Counted from the first letter of the stretch, positions 35,310-46,639 are shown. The stretch is 64,000 nucleotides of DNA from Petrosia ficiformis (GCA_947044365.1 OX345646.1:4759327-4823326), one strand, 5' to 3'. The notes: a model not told the origin generated them from the sequence alone. Program-made: numbers and translations.

Positions 35310-36290
35310 ATGGAATGTGAACAGTATAATACTCAAGGGCAACCTACAAACAGTTCTATAAGCGTCAACAGTAATCAAGAGATATCAAGCAACCACCAGC
35401 AATCGATGGCAAGTCCTTTGCAGAGTCCAACGACTGCTGTTCCCATGAAGAGCCCGACTATCCAGCATAAACATGATCATCCCCTGAGCCCTACCCTACA
35501 ATACGCATCTTCGACGGCTAATGCACAGATCCCAGTGCACGTTATAACTCCTCAAATGCGTTCAACTCATCATCTGCTGCCTGCACCACATGGCGCCATT
35601 GGGCGGATTCCTCCAGGCCCGATTCCTGTTGCTGTAACGACTAGCTTCCAGATGGCAAACGGATCGCCTACACAGTTAACACCAACGCTGATCCACTCAT
35701 TCCCCACCCAACAACCTATGGCGATTGCTGGAGCGAGTCCACCTTATCAACCAGTCATACAAGCGCCTCCACACGCCAGAACTATCCCACAGAGCCTTCA
35801 TGTCGATCCAGAATCACCAGAAGTGAGAGAATTGGAAAATTTTGCTACAACTTTTAAAACAAGGAGAGTCAAGCTTGGTTATACTCAGACCAATGTAGGA
35901 CAGGCTTTAGCTGAAGTTCATGGCACAGACTTTAGTCAAACAACAATATGTAGGTTTGAAAACCTTCAGTTAAGTTACAAGAATGCTCAAAAGCTAAAAC
36001 CTATCCTTGAAAAGTGGCTAGAAGAGGCTGAAAAAGTAGGTGCAGTCCATCATGAGGAAGAACACTCACCAGAAAGGCGGAGAAAAAGAAGAACCACTAT
36101 TGGAATGAACGCCAAAGAAAGACTGGAGCAGCATTTTCAAATACAGCCAAAACCTTCGTCTTCGGACATTTCAAAGATAGCCGATTCACTTCAACTGGAC
36201 AAAGAAGTTGCTAGAGTGTGGTTTTGTAATCGTCGTCAGAGAGAAAAGCGTGTCCGTACATCACTTGGAGGAACACCAGAAAAGGAGTAA
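35310..36290 (+). CDS. POU-domain homeobox transcription factor, class I (Pit-1/POU1F1-like), 326 aa
   Basis: Single coding exon. I start at ATG 35310 because the upstream in-frame ATGs (35286-35291) precede a CCTTCCCTCTGCAG acceptor at 35306 and would be intronic. Residues 1-165 are a Ser/Pro/Gln/His-rich, low-complexity region typical of activation domains. The POU-specific domain spans about 166-240 ([67 protein letters not shown]). A linker of about 15 residues leads to the homeodomain, about 256-316: [20 protein letters not shown] and, in the recognition helix, [15 protein letters not shown] with W304, F, C, N and R as in POU factors. The linker start EKVGA and the homeodomain basic cluster match class I (Pit-1) best. 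It binds octamer-like DNA in the nucleus. A perfect octamer lies 600 bp upstream. No intron interrupts the POU domain, unlike vertebrate POU1F1. Confidence 0.95.
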   Translation: MECEQYNTQGQPTNSSISVNSNQEISSNHQQSMASPLQSPTTAVPMKSPTIQHKHDHPLSPTLQYASSTANAQIPVHVITPQMRSTHHLLPAPHGAIGRIPPGPIPVAVTTSFQMANGSPTQLTPTLIHSFPTQQPMAIAGASPPYQPVIQAPPHARTIPQSLHVDPESPEVRELENFATTFKTRRVKLGYTQTNVGQALAEVHGTDFSQTTICRFENLQLSYKNAQKLKPILEKWLEEAEKVGAVHHEEEHSPERRRKRRTTIGMNAKERLEQHFQIQPKPSSSDISKIADSLQLDKEVARVWFCNRRQREKRVRTSLGGTPEKE

Positions 36291-37140
36291 TCCAAGTAAT
36301 TGCTATACACACCCACACACATCTCTGTATAAATTATTTTGAATACTTCTCAATATAAAAATAGGCACAGGGTTCACTCAATTTATGTACCATTTCTACA
36401 TTATGTCTATGTATATTACTATTTGTTTACTTGTACTCATGCATGCACACGACATATACCTCTCTTCTACTGTCTCTAAAAGACTTAAAACATTCCGACA
36501 CAATCTTTTTTACATTTTTTTTTGAGTTGCTTATTCTTTTCCATATATGTTCACAGTTGTGTCGTCTTGTTTTTGCGCATGTTTTTTGTCTTTCAAAATG
36601 ATAATTTTCATTATAATATAACATATATGTTATTGTTATAATCTGTCTATTGCAAAAATTTTGTTTTCTTCCCATGTCCTGAACGTTTCACAAAGGCTTT
36701 TCTCCACACTTAAAAATTTTTTTTACATAACATAATCTAAATTAAAATTTCACTTATTTTCATATTATACAGGTATAATAATAATAATTATTAATTTTAT
36801 AATTGATTTTTAAAAATGTTTCAGAGCAAAATAAATAAAGATGATACATAGATAGACAGATACGTAGATGAGATGGATGTGTAGATTGATAGAAAACCTG
36901 CACACCAAGAGACTTGTTATTTTTTTTTGTGGTTGTTAGATAAACATTTAAAAGTTTATTTTTCAAATCTTTATCTACTCCAAAAAAAAATATCATGGTG
37001 AACCTCAAAATCAAATTACCCTAATGACATCAGTGATAGGTAAATTACTAAGAGTACACACCTGAGGGCACTGATAGCTATTAAATTGCATTATTAATAA
37101 TAACTCCCAGTTTTAAGCAAAAACATTAATATTATTTTTT
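36291..37140. other. Shared 3' region of the POU gene and a minus-strand gene
   Basis: AT-rich non-coding sequence, presumably both 3' UTRs; open frames at 36427-36675 and 36760-37014 (-) show no domain. Poly(T)/poly(A) runs occur near 36490, 36718 and 36912. Confidence 0.5.
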
Positions 37141-40100
37141 TTAAATTGCTTGCAATAATGATTTTAATATTGCAACTGGTAAAGACAATTCTGACAGCTT
37201 TTCACACAATGTATGTAAGTTTATCAAAAGATCACCAACGCTCTGTACTGATCCAATGACTTCCAACAGGGAATCGGCAACTACCTGTCAGGAGAAGATG
37301 TTATTAGATATTATTATCAAAAAGAATTTGTACATGTATATACAAATATAGCATACTATAACCAGTGGTGTTCAATATTGATCCAACTGGCAGAAAATTG
37401 ATATTATGTATAAAAAGTCATCATACAGTACAGTAATTACTCAGTAGTTTCATTTCCACACTACAGTAGTTCAACAGTAGTTTTGGTAGTAATTGGTATA
37501 CTTGTCAATTGAACACCACAGTAGTGAGACAGTAATTACTAGACAATAGAACTAAGATAATTACTGTTACTGTATGGTAACATTTTATAGACATATACTG
37601 TATTCTTGTCATAAACTTTGTATACAGTTCAGTTTCAATTTACATGGTATTGATATATTTAACAGAGAATGTACTCAATTTTCAGTACACTGACTATAAC
37701 CTCTTTGAATTACACGTTTACCCAGATAACTATAACTAACTAAAATAAAAATTGGCCAATAAAACAGGCACTTTAAGTTAATTAATCTGTATCAGTTGTT
37801 ACTGAGTTAAATCCCATCTTTTGAAAACCACAGACCCACGATTAAAAGAAGTACGAGTTATAATTTCAGTACATATACACATGTAGTAGTACTATGGTGT
37901 AACACTGTGAGTAAGCATGTGATCATAGCATCCATGTATACTTGTATACTAAAGTCTGTTCATATTCATGATGACCTCAAAATTAGGATGTGATGATTTT
38001 ATATGTAATATAGTGTATAGTTTAATGTCATAAATAATTATACTGTAACTCAATAATGAAGCGATGGATTGAAATTTGACATACACAAAAAAACGGGAAG
38101 GATAATTATATGATATTGGTGCAGGTAAAAATATTGTTGGTCATTCCAAACTAAAGTTATGAACATTTTTCTGAGGTCAAGGTGAATGTGAATGACCTTT
38201 AAATAAAACGTCTACATCAATAACTAAAATGAAAATCGGCCAATAATGGCACTTTTAGTTAGTTAACTAAAACGAAAATCCTTTTAGTAAGCCTAATATT
38301 ACCTCAGTTCATATCCTAATTCAAAGGCCATCGTGAATGTGAAAAGACTATAGTTATAGCTTAGCTACCTAAAAGTCATATATAACTGGTTTTAGTTATA
38401 GTTATAGTTAACTAAACCCCATGCAGCCCAGAGTTTCCAAAGTGTTTACTACAAAGCAGCTGTTAAAAAATTGTGAATATTTTTACACCTCTGGAACATC
38501 AGCTATAGGCCCTAGAAGCAACGTCAGAGTGCCTAGATTTAAACATTTTCCTGGAGGGAATACCCCAGAGTGTCTAGATTTAAACATTTTCCTGGAGGGA
38601 ATACCCCCACACCCACCCTATGATAATTCACCTTTTCACAATCTTCCATCCCAGATAACATTCCTGCATGCTATAATATCAAAATATTACCACTAGTACA
38701 ATAATAATCAATTTAAGTAATGAATCAAACATCTACCTTTTGATAAATGAAGTTTAAAATTGAGTATTGTCTGCTACTTTTAGTAGTGAAGGCATGGCCA
38801 GTTTCTAAACTGTTTAATTAAAACGTTTTAGTTAACTAACTAAAAAGTGCCCATTATTGACCAATTTTAATTTAATTTCCGTTACATGTAAATCCCATAA
38901 TACCTCAACTTTATATATGTTAATAAAATGTCACCATATATGTAGTAACAGTAATTATCTTAGTTCTACTGTCAGTATAGTATAGTATAGTAATTACTGT
39001 CTCACTACTGTGGTGTTCAATTGACAAGTATACCAATTACTATCAAAACTACTGTTGAACTACTGTAGTGTGGAAATGAAACTACTGAGTAATTACTGTA
39101 CTGTATGGTGACTTTTTATTGACATATACTGAACATGTACATGTTCATGTACATGTACGTGTATGTTACAGTTTTAACTTTATACGGAGTGTTAATCAAT
39201 ATTACTTTATGCATCAGATCCTATTAAACAATTGTTATTTTATAATTATCTGTGAGTCCAGGCTTGGGATCAAATACATTCAATAGTATTTAAATATGGA
39301 TACAATTGTATTAGAACTCAACAGCGTCCATGTCCATATGGAGGAACAGAAAAGGTCACAAACAGGGTTAGGGCAAGCATTTATAGAAGTGCTTAAGCAC
39401 AGGCATTAAGCATTTCTTTCCTTTTTAAACTCTAGACAATTGTAAATTCGTAATATACACAAAATATTTTCATAAATATAATTATTTGAACTCTTTATTG
39501 CAAACATGTTACCATCTGAATATCACACCTAGAATTTACACTTCAATTGTGTGAATACAAGCTGCTTGAAAAGTGCTCATAAGCAGAAAAGTGCTCAAGC
39601 AATTGTACAAGCATTGATACAGTTTAAAAAAGAAAACAAAAATGGTTAGGGAAATTCCGATGTCTATATAAGCAGTTAATTCTTTTGTTCTGGAAGAAGT
39701 ATATAAACAGTATAGATATTTATTCTAAGTTCACTGATCGGGAATTTAGCGACTTGTCAGTCGCTAAAATCCCGATCAGTGAATTTAGAATATTAATAAA
39801 ACATCTGATCATTCAGAACTATTCCAAAAAGTATATAAACACTTGTATTGTACGTTCATTGAAATGTGATATTCGAGTAGATTATTAAGCTGCTTCATTT
39901 CATTGGCTTCCTGCACAAAATGAACGAATATCAATTGTTAAAATGCAATTATTTGCTAAACATTTCTTCTTCCAAACAGTTGATTTTCACAACAAGGTCA
40001 CACATGAATAATGAATAACAGAGTTATTTTCAAACTAGTATTCATTTCCAAGCAGAAAGCAATACACTAATTCACCATGGTGATAAATGAAAGTAAGGAA

Positions 40101-42406
40101 GCCAATGAAAATCGGTTCTAAGAAGCTTAATAATAGCTCTTCCTGGATACCAAATGTCTTGTACAAAATGATGCAGGCATTTGATTATCACATGACTGCT
40201 TTCTGTTATCTGATTGGGTATAATGAACTAGAAGGTAATACATTAGTGCTTTGCTATCAGACGAGTTCATTTTTGAAAATTAGGTGACAATTAGGTGACA
40301 AAATTAACCCACTGTAGTGTAATAGTTAATTATAGTTCTTGATTGATTATTTGTTCATATTAAACGAATATATTGAATTTAGTTTGAACTGGAACTAAAA
40401 CTCCTTTTAGTAAGGCATTGTGACTTTTAGTCAGTGGTGTGGAAATAGCCATTCATGCAGGACATTGTCTGATAAATCTAGTGAATGTCTGGTAAATTGA
40501 AAGTGAACTATATACTAACTACATGTATATGGAGAGCAGGACAAGAGTGTTGAAAATAGGGCAAAATGTCTGGCAGTTGGTTCACTATTTATCTAAATTA
40601 TAACTAAATTACAAGTCTACTGCAATAACTATAACTAACTGAAATGAAATGAGCACTTTTAGTTAGTTAACTAAAACTAAAACCCTTTTTGTAAGCCTTT
40701 AGTTAATTAAACTATAACTAAACTAATTGTTTGATAAACTAGGTATATATTATATATGATTTTGTGATTGGGGGATGAGAAAAGTATTATTATTACTATC
40801 AAACGTTTGGAATACAACAGACCAATGATAGCTCCTCATAGATACCCAATTTAATACAATGAACCAATGATAGCTCCTCATAGATACCTAATTTAATACA
40901 ATGGACCAATGGTAGCTCCTCATAGATACCCAATTTAATACAATGGACCAATTGTAGCTCCTCATAGATACCCAATTTAATACAATGGACCAATGGTAGC
41001 TCCTCATAGATACCCAATTTAATACAATGGACCAATGATAGCTCCTCATAGATACCTAATTTAATACAATGGACAAATTGTAGCTCCCATAGTGTTTTGC
41101 CCATGTAATTTGCATGGGAGGCGCATGCAGGTAAGTCATCTACAGCTGATTACATATCTAAATTGGAAGCGCGTGTATGCTGTTTTTGGCATCAGTTTAT
41201 TTCCTGGATGCCGGAATTCCTGCTGTATACTGTGTGTTAATTATAGTCAGGTGTGGGCAGGGCGGCTTGAAGAGTTTTTGCAAAGACGATGAAAGATTGG
41301 CAAGAAATGAAGCTTTTTGTGGTTATGAACTTGCTAGAAATGGTGTCTGCAAGAGACAAGTGACTTTATATCTCCAGTTCTATGCTCAGAGAGCTTCGAG
41401 TTGCCCTCAAGTAAGCCCAAACATAGTTGGAAATGGTGAGAAGTCAAGAGTAGAAGCACTATTGGTGGCTAGATTTGACGCAGAAGATCTGGCAGATGAG
41501 AGATCGACCTCAGTGGCTCAGTTAAGACAACAAGAAACAAGTGCTAAAGAAATCGTGTCTTTTTACAGTTAAACTTTCATTATTTATTGTTTTATAAAAA
41601 CATAACTGCAGTTTATGATACAATGGAAAAAAGTTTCTCATGAATAATTAATGACAAACTGTATACTGTAATCTTCATTGTCAGACTGCACTAGTCTCAA
41701 GCACAGACAGACTGCATTAGTTTTTGGTAGGTATGCTTATGACTTATTGACTAATGGACAGGCTAATGGATGGACTAATGAATGGACTAATGGATGGACT
41801 AATAAATGGAGTAATGGAATGGAGTAATGGAATGGACTAATGAATGGACTAATGGATGGACTAATGGATGGACTAATGAATGGACTAATGAATGGACTAA
41901 TGAATGGACTAATTGATGGACTAATGGATGGACTAATGGATGGATGGATGGGATGCATAGACGCATGGATGCATCATGCATGGATGCATGGACGGCGTTA
42001 CATTTAGTTAATCTTTCTTTTTTGAAAATGTTGTGACAATTATGTTTTCTCAACATTTTCTGCATTAGACAGACAGACATACAGACAGACAGACAGACAA
42101 ATATATAAATTCTTGCACACATGCCAAGCCCTGAAACTATAATTCAGACTTCAAATGCAAAAACCAATTACCACCATCCAGTTCCAGAGCGATGACTTCA
42201 CTACGGTATATATCAATATACAATATATATCAATACAATATATATACAACTATTTAAAATCATGAACCATGACTAAAACATTTGCTGACAGCTTTGTTTA
42301 TGGCATGGTCGATAAAGATATTTGGTATAAACAATGTTAAGATTATCAACAACAAATAGTCTACTGATAACATGACATAACTCTATCTGTTGTATATCTG
42401 TTAGTC
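37141..42406 (-). CDS. 3' exons of an unrecognised helical protein (partial)
   Basis: Proposed minus-strand exons: 42406-42290, 42200-42172 and 37284-37141 (stop TAA 37143-37141). The last exon has a clean CTCCTGACAG acceptor and reads VVADSLLEVIGSVQSVGDLL, INLHTLCEKLSELSLPVAIL and KSLLQAI: leucine-rich, amphipathic and coding-like. The first reads LTDIQQIELCHVISRLFVV then DNLNIVYTKYLYRPCHKQS after a TTAATCAG acceptor. The 29-nt exon (KSSLWNWMV in the joining phase) lies between an ACCGTAG acceptor and a GTAATT donor. Phases of all three agree, but the donor at 42289 (GTCAGC) is weak. Without it the first exon would end at TAG 42275-42273. Upstream exons were not found; family MITEs and the CATA microsatellite follow. 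The possible MGGAC gene would lie in its large intron on the other strand. No family recognised. Confidence 0.45.
37385..37612 (-). mobile_element. Family B MITE, single unit
   Basis: GTATAAAAAGTCATCATACA to TATGGTAACATTTTATAGAC, with an internal deletion in the TATACTATACTGACAGTAG region. Confidence 0.8.
37945..38200 (+). mobile_element. Family H element, unexpanded form
   Basis: ACTAAAGTCTGTTCATATTC at the left, TGAATGTGAATGACCTTTAA at the right as imperfect inverse, with barely one 68-bp unit between. It shows the element before array growth, or after its loss. Confidence 0.72.
38205..38420. mobile_element. Family C repeat
   Basis: AATCGGCCAATAATGGCACT, TTTTAGTTAGTTAACTAAAA and AGTAAGCCTAATATTAC, as at other family C loci. 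Confidence 0.65.
38424..38640 (+). repeat. Family E relative with a 43-bp duplication
   Basis: AGAAGCAACGTCAGAGTGCC resembles the family E unit. The segment CAGAGTGCCTAGATTTAAAC with ATTTTCCTGGAGGGAATAC is duplicated in tandem. Confidence 0.65.
38920..39135 (+). mobile_element. Family B MITE, single unit
   Basis: GTTAATAAAATGTCACCATA at the left to GACTTTTTATTGACATATAC at the right, with the standard interior. Confidence 0.87.
39136..39720. other. Unassigned spacer with a 37-codon open frame
   Basis: Mostly AT-rich. From ATG 39296 (+) a short frame reads MDTIVLELNSVHVHMEEQ, continues to FIEVLKHRH and stops; no splice or homology support. Confidence 0.3.
39721..39792. ncRNA. 72-nt near-perfect hairpin, pre-miRNA-like or micro-foldback
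   Basis: The left arm 39721-39754 (TATTCTAAGTTCACTGATCG, GGAATTTAGCGACT) pairs with the right arm 39759-39792. Of 34 positions there is one G-U pair and one mismatch. The loop is TGTC (39755-39758). Such a long, almost perfect stem with a 4-nt loop could be a hairpin RNA precursor, but the tiny loop is unusual for a Dicer substrate, and a small palindromic insertion is an alternative. It is symmetric, so the strand is unknown. Confidence 0.4.
39793..40399. other. Unassigned spacer with possible retroelement trace
   Basis: A plus-strand frame near 39895-40010 reads AASFHWLPAQNERISIV and later KHFFFQTVDFHNKVTHE. The F/L-H-W-L-P-x-x-x-R-I pattern recalls the end of LINE reverse transcriptase proteins. 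The rest is AT-rich without features. Confidence 0.3.
40400..40760. mobile_element. Family C repeat split by unrelated sequence
   Basis: Left portion CTTTTAGTAAGGCATTGTGA, right portion TTACAAGTCTACTGCAATAA and ACTAAACTAATTGTTTGATA, with about 150 bp of other sequence between (the left part resembles 25135-25250). Confidence 0.55.
40815..41085 (-). repeat. 42-bp tandem repeat, six copies
   Basis: Unit CAATGGTAGCTCCTCATAGA TACCCAATTTAATACAATGG AC repeated with few substitutions. Because 42 is a multiple of 3, the minus strand has an open frame repeating LVHCIKLGIYEELP; there is no start context, domain or splice evidence for translation. It ends about 30 bp before the MGGAC gene candidate. 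Confidence 0.92.
41114..41572 (+). CDS. Candidate two-exon gene for a 112-aa protein starting MGGAC
   Basis: Exon 1: 41114-41130 (ATG GGA GGC GCA TGC AG), donor GTAAGT (41131). Exon 2: 41251-41572 after a TTATAGTCAG acceptor; the 120-bp intron gives a joined frame of 113 codons with TAA stop. The N-terminus MGGACRCGQGGLKSFC has Gly2 and nearby cysteines, the layout of a myristoylated and palmitoylated protein, though residues at positions 5-6 are not the best myristoylation context. The rest (FCGYELARNGVCKRQ, VEALLVARFDAEDLADERS, QLRQQETSAKEI) is hydrophilic and mostly helical. An internal GTAAGC (41412) could give a shorter splice form. An octamer ATTTGCAT overlaps the start (41108-41115). 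No family recognised; the strong splice pair and open frame are the support. Confidence 0.45.
41748..41955. repeat. 12-bp tandem repeat (GGACTAATGGAT)n
   Basis: About 16 imperfect copies of ATGGACTAATGG; gives spurious Ile-Ser-Pro-rich frames on the minus strand. Confidence 0.95.
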
Positions 42407-42420
42407 CTGATTAACACATG

Positions 42421-42743
42421 CAGTGTACAATATTACAGTCGGCCATCGGCCATTTTCCGAGCAAATAATTAGAATGACCATTCAAATGTGAATGTGGTTG
42501 GTCATTGTAACCAGTCAATTTTTATAAAATGAGAAAAATGTTGGGTTGATTAGTATTATTTTTTAAAAATTAGAAATTATGTTTAATGAAAATATATATC
42601 ACTAATAATTTGTAACATATATATACACGTATGCATATTGTACAAGTAGTCACATGTCCAAGCAATGTAAAAAATGGCCAATCAAATATCACTTTGGTTG
42701 GCTATCATGGCCAGCCAAAATTCACATCAAATATTGTACACTG
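42421..42743 (-). mobile_element. Family G MITE, copy 2
   Basis: Begins CAGTGTACAATATTACAGTC, ends ATATTGTACACTG, and is flanked on both sides by CACATG (6-bp duplication). It lies immediately upstream (minus strand) of the exon at 42406-42290. Confidence 0.82.
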
Positions 42744-42899
42744 CACATGTACATGTAAATGAGAATTCATGTGCCTAGCATGCTAGCAATAGGTATAGAA
42801 ATGATTAACAAACAAAAAAAAACAACAAATAATGGATTATAAAATTCATAAAACATAGCCACAAGTTATTAAAGCAGCCACTCCGGCATAAATATAAAT

Positions 42900-43633
42900 A
42901 AAAACACATAAATATATACATACATACATACATAATTATATACATACATACATACATGTACATACATACATACATAATTATATACATACATACATACATA
43001 ATTATATACATACATACATACATACATAATTATATACATACATACATACATAATTATATACATACATACATACATGTACATACATATATACATACATAAT
43101 TATATACATATATACATACATAATTATATACATACATACATACATAATTATATACATACATACATACATGCACATACATATATACATACATAATTATATA
43201 CATACATACATACATAATTATATACATACATACATACATGATTATATACATACATACATACATAATTATATACATACATAAATACATATATACATACATA
43301 CATACATAATTACATACATACATACATACATGAACGTATGTACAACATACATACATACATACATGCACACATATATACATACATGTACACACATACATAA
43401 TTACATATATACATACATACATGAACGTACATACAACATACATACATACATACATGCATACATACATACATACATACATACATACATGTACATACATAAT
43501 TATATACATACATGAACGTACGTACAACATACATACATACATACATGTACATATATACATACAGTACATACATGTACATACATACATAGATATATACATA
43601 CATACAACATACATATATACATACATACATACA

Positions 43634-43699
<66 letters not shown>

Positions 43700-43733
43700 C
43701 ATACATACATATATACATACATACATACATACA

Positions 43734-43767
<34 letters not shown>

Positions 43768-43806
43768 CATACATACATACATACATATATACATACATAC
43801 ATACAT
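42900..43806. repeat. (CATA)n microsatellite with periodic AATTATATA inserts
   Basis: About 900 bp of ACATACATACAT interrupted about every 25-35 bp by CATAATTATATAC on the left half, and by ATGAACGTACGTACAACATA three times in the centre. All Tyr/Met/Cys or Ile/His/Thr open frames here are artefacts. Confidence 0.96.
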
Positions 43807-43810
43807 ATAA

Positions 43811-44411
43811 TTACATAATTTTTTATATCATTAAACTAAATTTACATTTTCACTGGTTTTAATGGGTGGGCTATATCCATTGAACAAAAATGACAAACAG
43901 AATCTATGTAAACAAAAATGGAATATTATAATAATATTCATAGCCATTACCAACTATGAATATCATTAAAAGGTCTCTCATCCAATGGTTGCTAGGAAAC
44001 AATCAAAGGTGGGAAATATTTTAATCAGTAGGCGTGTAGTATATTTTATAATAGACTGTTTACATATTCATCAGATAATCTGATTGGTCATTAAAAGGAG
44101 GCTAGTGAAATATCAACCTCATGAATATTTCCAAAAACATCATGTTACTATGACAACAGGTATACACATACTCATAACTATATTATATATATATCAGTTT
44201 CAACTTTAAAATAAACACAAAAGAATATTTTATGATGAGGCACATTTTAAAGTTGCATATATATAAGGCCCTTTTCCAACTACTATCTTTTCCAAATAAC
44301 TTTATGGCCCATACTAAGGCCAAAGTCACTATTATTATTTTCTACAGAAGTTAATGTATGCATGTACATACATACTTGTACATGTGTACATGTATATATA
44401 TATATATACTG
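43811..44411. other. Unassigned spacer
   Basis: AT-rich sequence with TATATA stretches. A minus-strand open frame of about 55 codons exists near 44340-44180 without recognisable content. Confidence 0.4.
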
Positions 44412-44648
44412 TATATGTGACATAATTTTTAAAAAGGGACATTTTCCCGCCAAAATATTACGATCTTCAATCGCTCATCATTCCACCATTTTGTACGTTT
44501 CTAGGAAGGAGTATTATTAAGTTTGTTGGATACTAAACTTCCTTTACTTCCTTTACAAAATAGTGGAATGATGAGTGATTAAAGGTAAGCGTTGAAATAA
44601 TAATAATTTTGGGGAAAAAGGTCTCTTTTCGAAAATTAGGTCACATAT
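44412..44648. mobile_element. Family I MITE with long imperfect inverted ends
   Basis: TGTGACATAATTTTTAAAAA at the left against TTTTCGAAAATTAGGTCACA at the right. Nearer the centre CACTCATCATTCCACTATTTTGTA-type sequence (CGCTCATCATTCCACCATTT) is mirrored by AATAGTGGAATGATGAGTG. Confidence 0.75.
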
Positions 44649-44656
44649 ACATATAT

Positions 44657-44994
44657 TAGGGTTGCAATGAATATTCGCTCCATTCACTTATTTGTTCATT
44701 ATTTTGGTACTCCAATGTATTTTCGATATTCATTTAATGTTGGACATACCAAATTATAATTCCAATAAAATGGCCGCAGAGTAGTTTCTTGCTCCATGTT
44801 ACAGGCTTTCTACACCTGTAGAGTACTGAACGGATATAGTAATTGGTTACAGCAAAATAGTGAGTTAACATTTGATATTTCAGTAGAAACAAGTTATGAT
44901 AATATTACTGTGAAAACAAGCAAATATCCCAATATTCATTTGTTAAACTAAGCAGATATCCGGATACCAAAAATTACTATTCATAGCAATCCTA
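44657..44994. mobile_element. hAT-like element, 338 bp
   Basis: TAGGGTTGCAATGAATATTC at the left, inverse ATTCATAGCAATCCTA at the right. The 8-bp flanks ACATATAT and AGATATAT match at 7 of 8. Includes AAAATGGCCGC and GATATCCGGATA. Confidence 0.78.
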
Positions 44995-45069
44995 AGATAT
45001 ATATAAAATATATATATATATATATGCTTGTATCCCATACACATTGCATCCCGTACATACATGTACAGT

Positions 45070-45625
45070 ATAATATTATACCATAGAGCTATACGACCAG
45101 GGCTATATGTATACATGTACAATACATGTATACATATGCATTATAGTAGTACATACATGTACAATACAATGTGTATCAGTGTTTTGATAAGCTTGGACAC
45201 CTACATCAGGGTCTTCCCCAGGAATAAAAAGTAGGGTTGTTTCTGGTAGATATTACAATTTTACAAAATGTATAGTATATGTATATCACCATACAATAAC
45301 AGTAACTACTCTCTTCCACACTACACCAGTTCAACATTAGTAATTGGTGTACTTGTCAATTGAACACCATGATGATGTAACAAATCTAGAGTGGTGTTCA
45401 ATTGACAAGTACAGTATATGTTAATAAAATATCACCATACAGTAACAGTAATTATCTTAGTTCTACTGTCAGTATAGTATAGTAATTACTGTCTCACTAC
45501 TGTGGTGTTCAATTGACAAGTATACCAATTACTGTCAAAACTACTGTTGAACTACTGTAGTGTGGAAATGAAACTACTGAGTAATTACTGTACTGTATGG
45601 TGACTTTTTATTGACATATAATGTA
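45070..45625 (+). repeat. Duplicated composite block, copy 1 (partner at 50870-51540)
   Basis: Shared from GAGCTATACGACCAGGGCTA through GATAAGCTTGGACACCTACA, CAGGGTCTTCCCCAGGAATA and a composite of two partial family B elements (GAACACCATGATGATGTAAC, AAATCTAGAGTGGTGTTCAA). Such an ordered combination implies duplication of a block of several hundred bp. Confidence 0.82.
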
Positions 45626-45949
45626 ATTAAGGAAGTTGTGCCGAGGGAGAGGCTTCTAGTTCCATCATTTAATGAGCATGGTGTATAACAGCTGTACATA
45701 TACTCAAGTACTAATAGGTGTTTATCTACCCCGTTTTTTTTTCCAACTAAAGATCAATTTTTTATGTTCATCTGCTTTTCTATATCGACATAAAAATCAG
45801 CTGCTATAGTCTACAGACCAATAGGCAAGAGGAAGATAGCAATAATCATGATTAAATGCTTCTCTTTAAATGATCATAGATAACTAGAAATAGACAGATA
45901 TTGTTGTGTTGTTTTAGTTTAACAAACATGACTAGTTTTAAGTATACGT

Positions 45950-46222
45950 TATAACACGCTATGAGTGCTATATCAGATTTATAATCACCGAGCACTCGGG
46001 CCGTAGGCCCGAGGGCGAGGTGATTATAAATCAGATATAGCACAAGTAGGCGTGTTATAATTAATATATTTCACGAAAGACAAAACCTTTGTTGATGTCT
46101 GATGTTTCTCCTACCTTTTTGTCAGCACTTTGGACAAGGTAAGCGTTATATCTGACCAAAAGATGCTATATCTGATTTATAAACCTGTGGTTTACTTTGA
46201 TGTTTTGCCGTATCGGGATATA
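45950..46222 (+). mobile_element. Family F MITE, uninterrupted copy
   Basis: Hairpin core: GTGCTATATCAGATTTATAA TCACCGAGC pairs with GGTGATTATAAATCAGATAT AGCAC, with CTCGGGCCGTAGGCCCGAG between. It serves as the empty-site reference for the nested insertion at 11022-14602. Confidence 0.82.
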
Positions 46223-46227
46223 TTTTT

Positions 46228-46542
46228 AGTTATAGTATGCCGCCTGGGTTCTCAAACTTATAGTTTAGTTATAGTTGATTAACTAAAATAATATTAGGCT
46301 TACTAAAAGAGATTTAGTTTTAGTTAACTAACTAAAGATGCCCATTATTGGCCATTTTTCAATTTAGTTAGTTATAGTTATTACAATAGACTTGTAATTT
46401 AGTTATAGTTTAGTTAACTAAAAGTCACAATGCCTTACTAAAAGAGGTTTTAGTTATAGTTAACTACATGTACATGTAAAATAACACTAACAGATAGATA
46501 GATAGATAGATAGATAGATATAGATAGATAGATAGATATATA
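46228..46542. repeat. Family C repeat followed by (GATA)n
   Basis: Family C words (TAATATTAGGCTTACTAAAA, GACTTGTAATTTAGTTATAG) up to about 46490, then about 50 bp of GATA repeats. Confidence 0.8.
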
Positions 46543-46639
46543 GAAGTAACAATACAATTATTTTCTTGATAATGTGTTTTTAACACTTTATATCTCTTGT
46601 TTGTTTAATAATTTAATTTTTGGTTGTATCAAATTTCAA

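Noticed and set aside
40799..41104. 101-codon frame with repeated CIKLGIYEEL
   Set aside because: Six 42-bp tandem units automatically keep frame; no splice, start or homology support.
42805..43810. Large Met/Tyr/Val/Cys and Ile/His/Thr frames up to 250 codons
   Set aside because: (CATA)n microsatellite artefacts.
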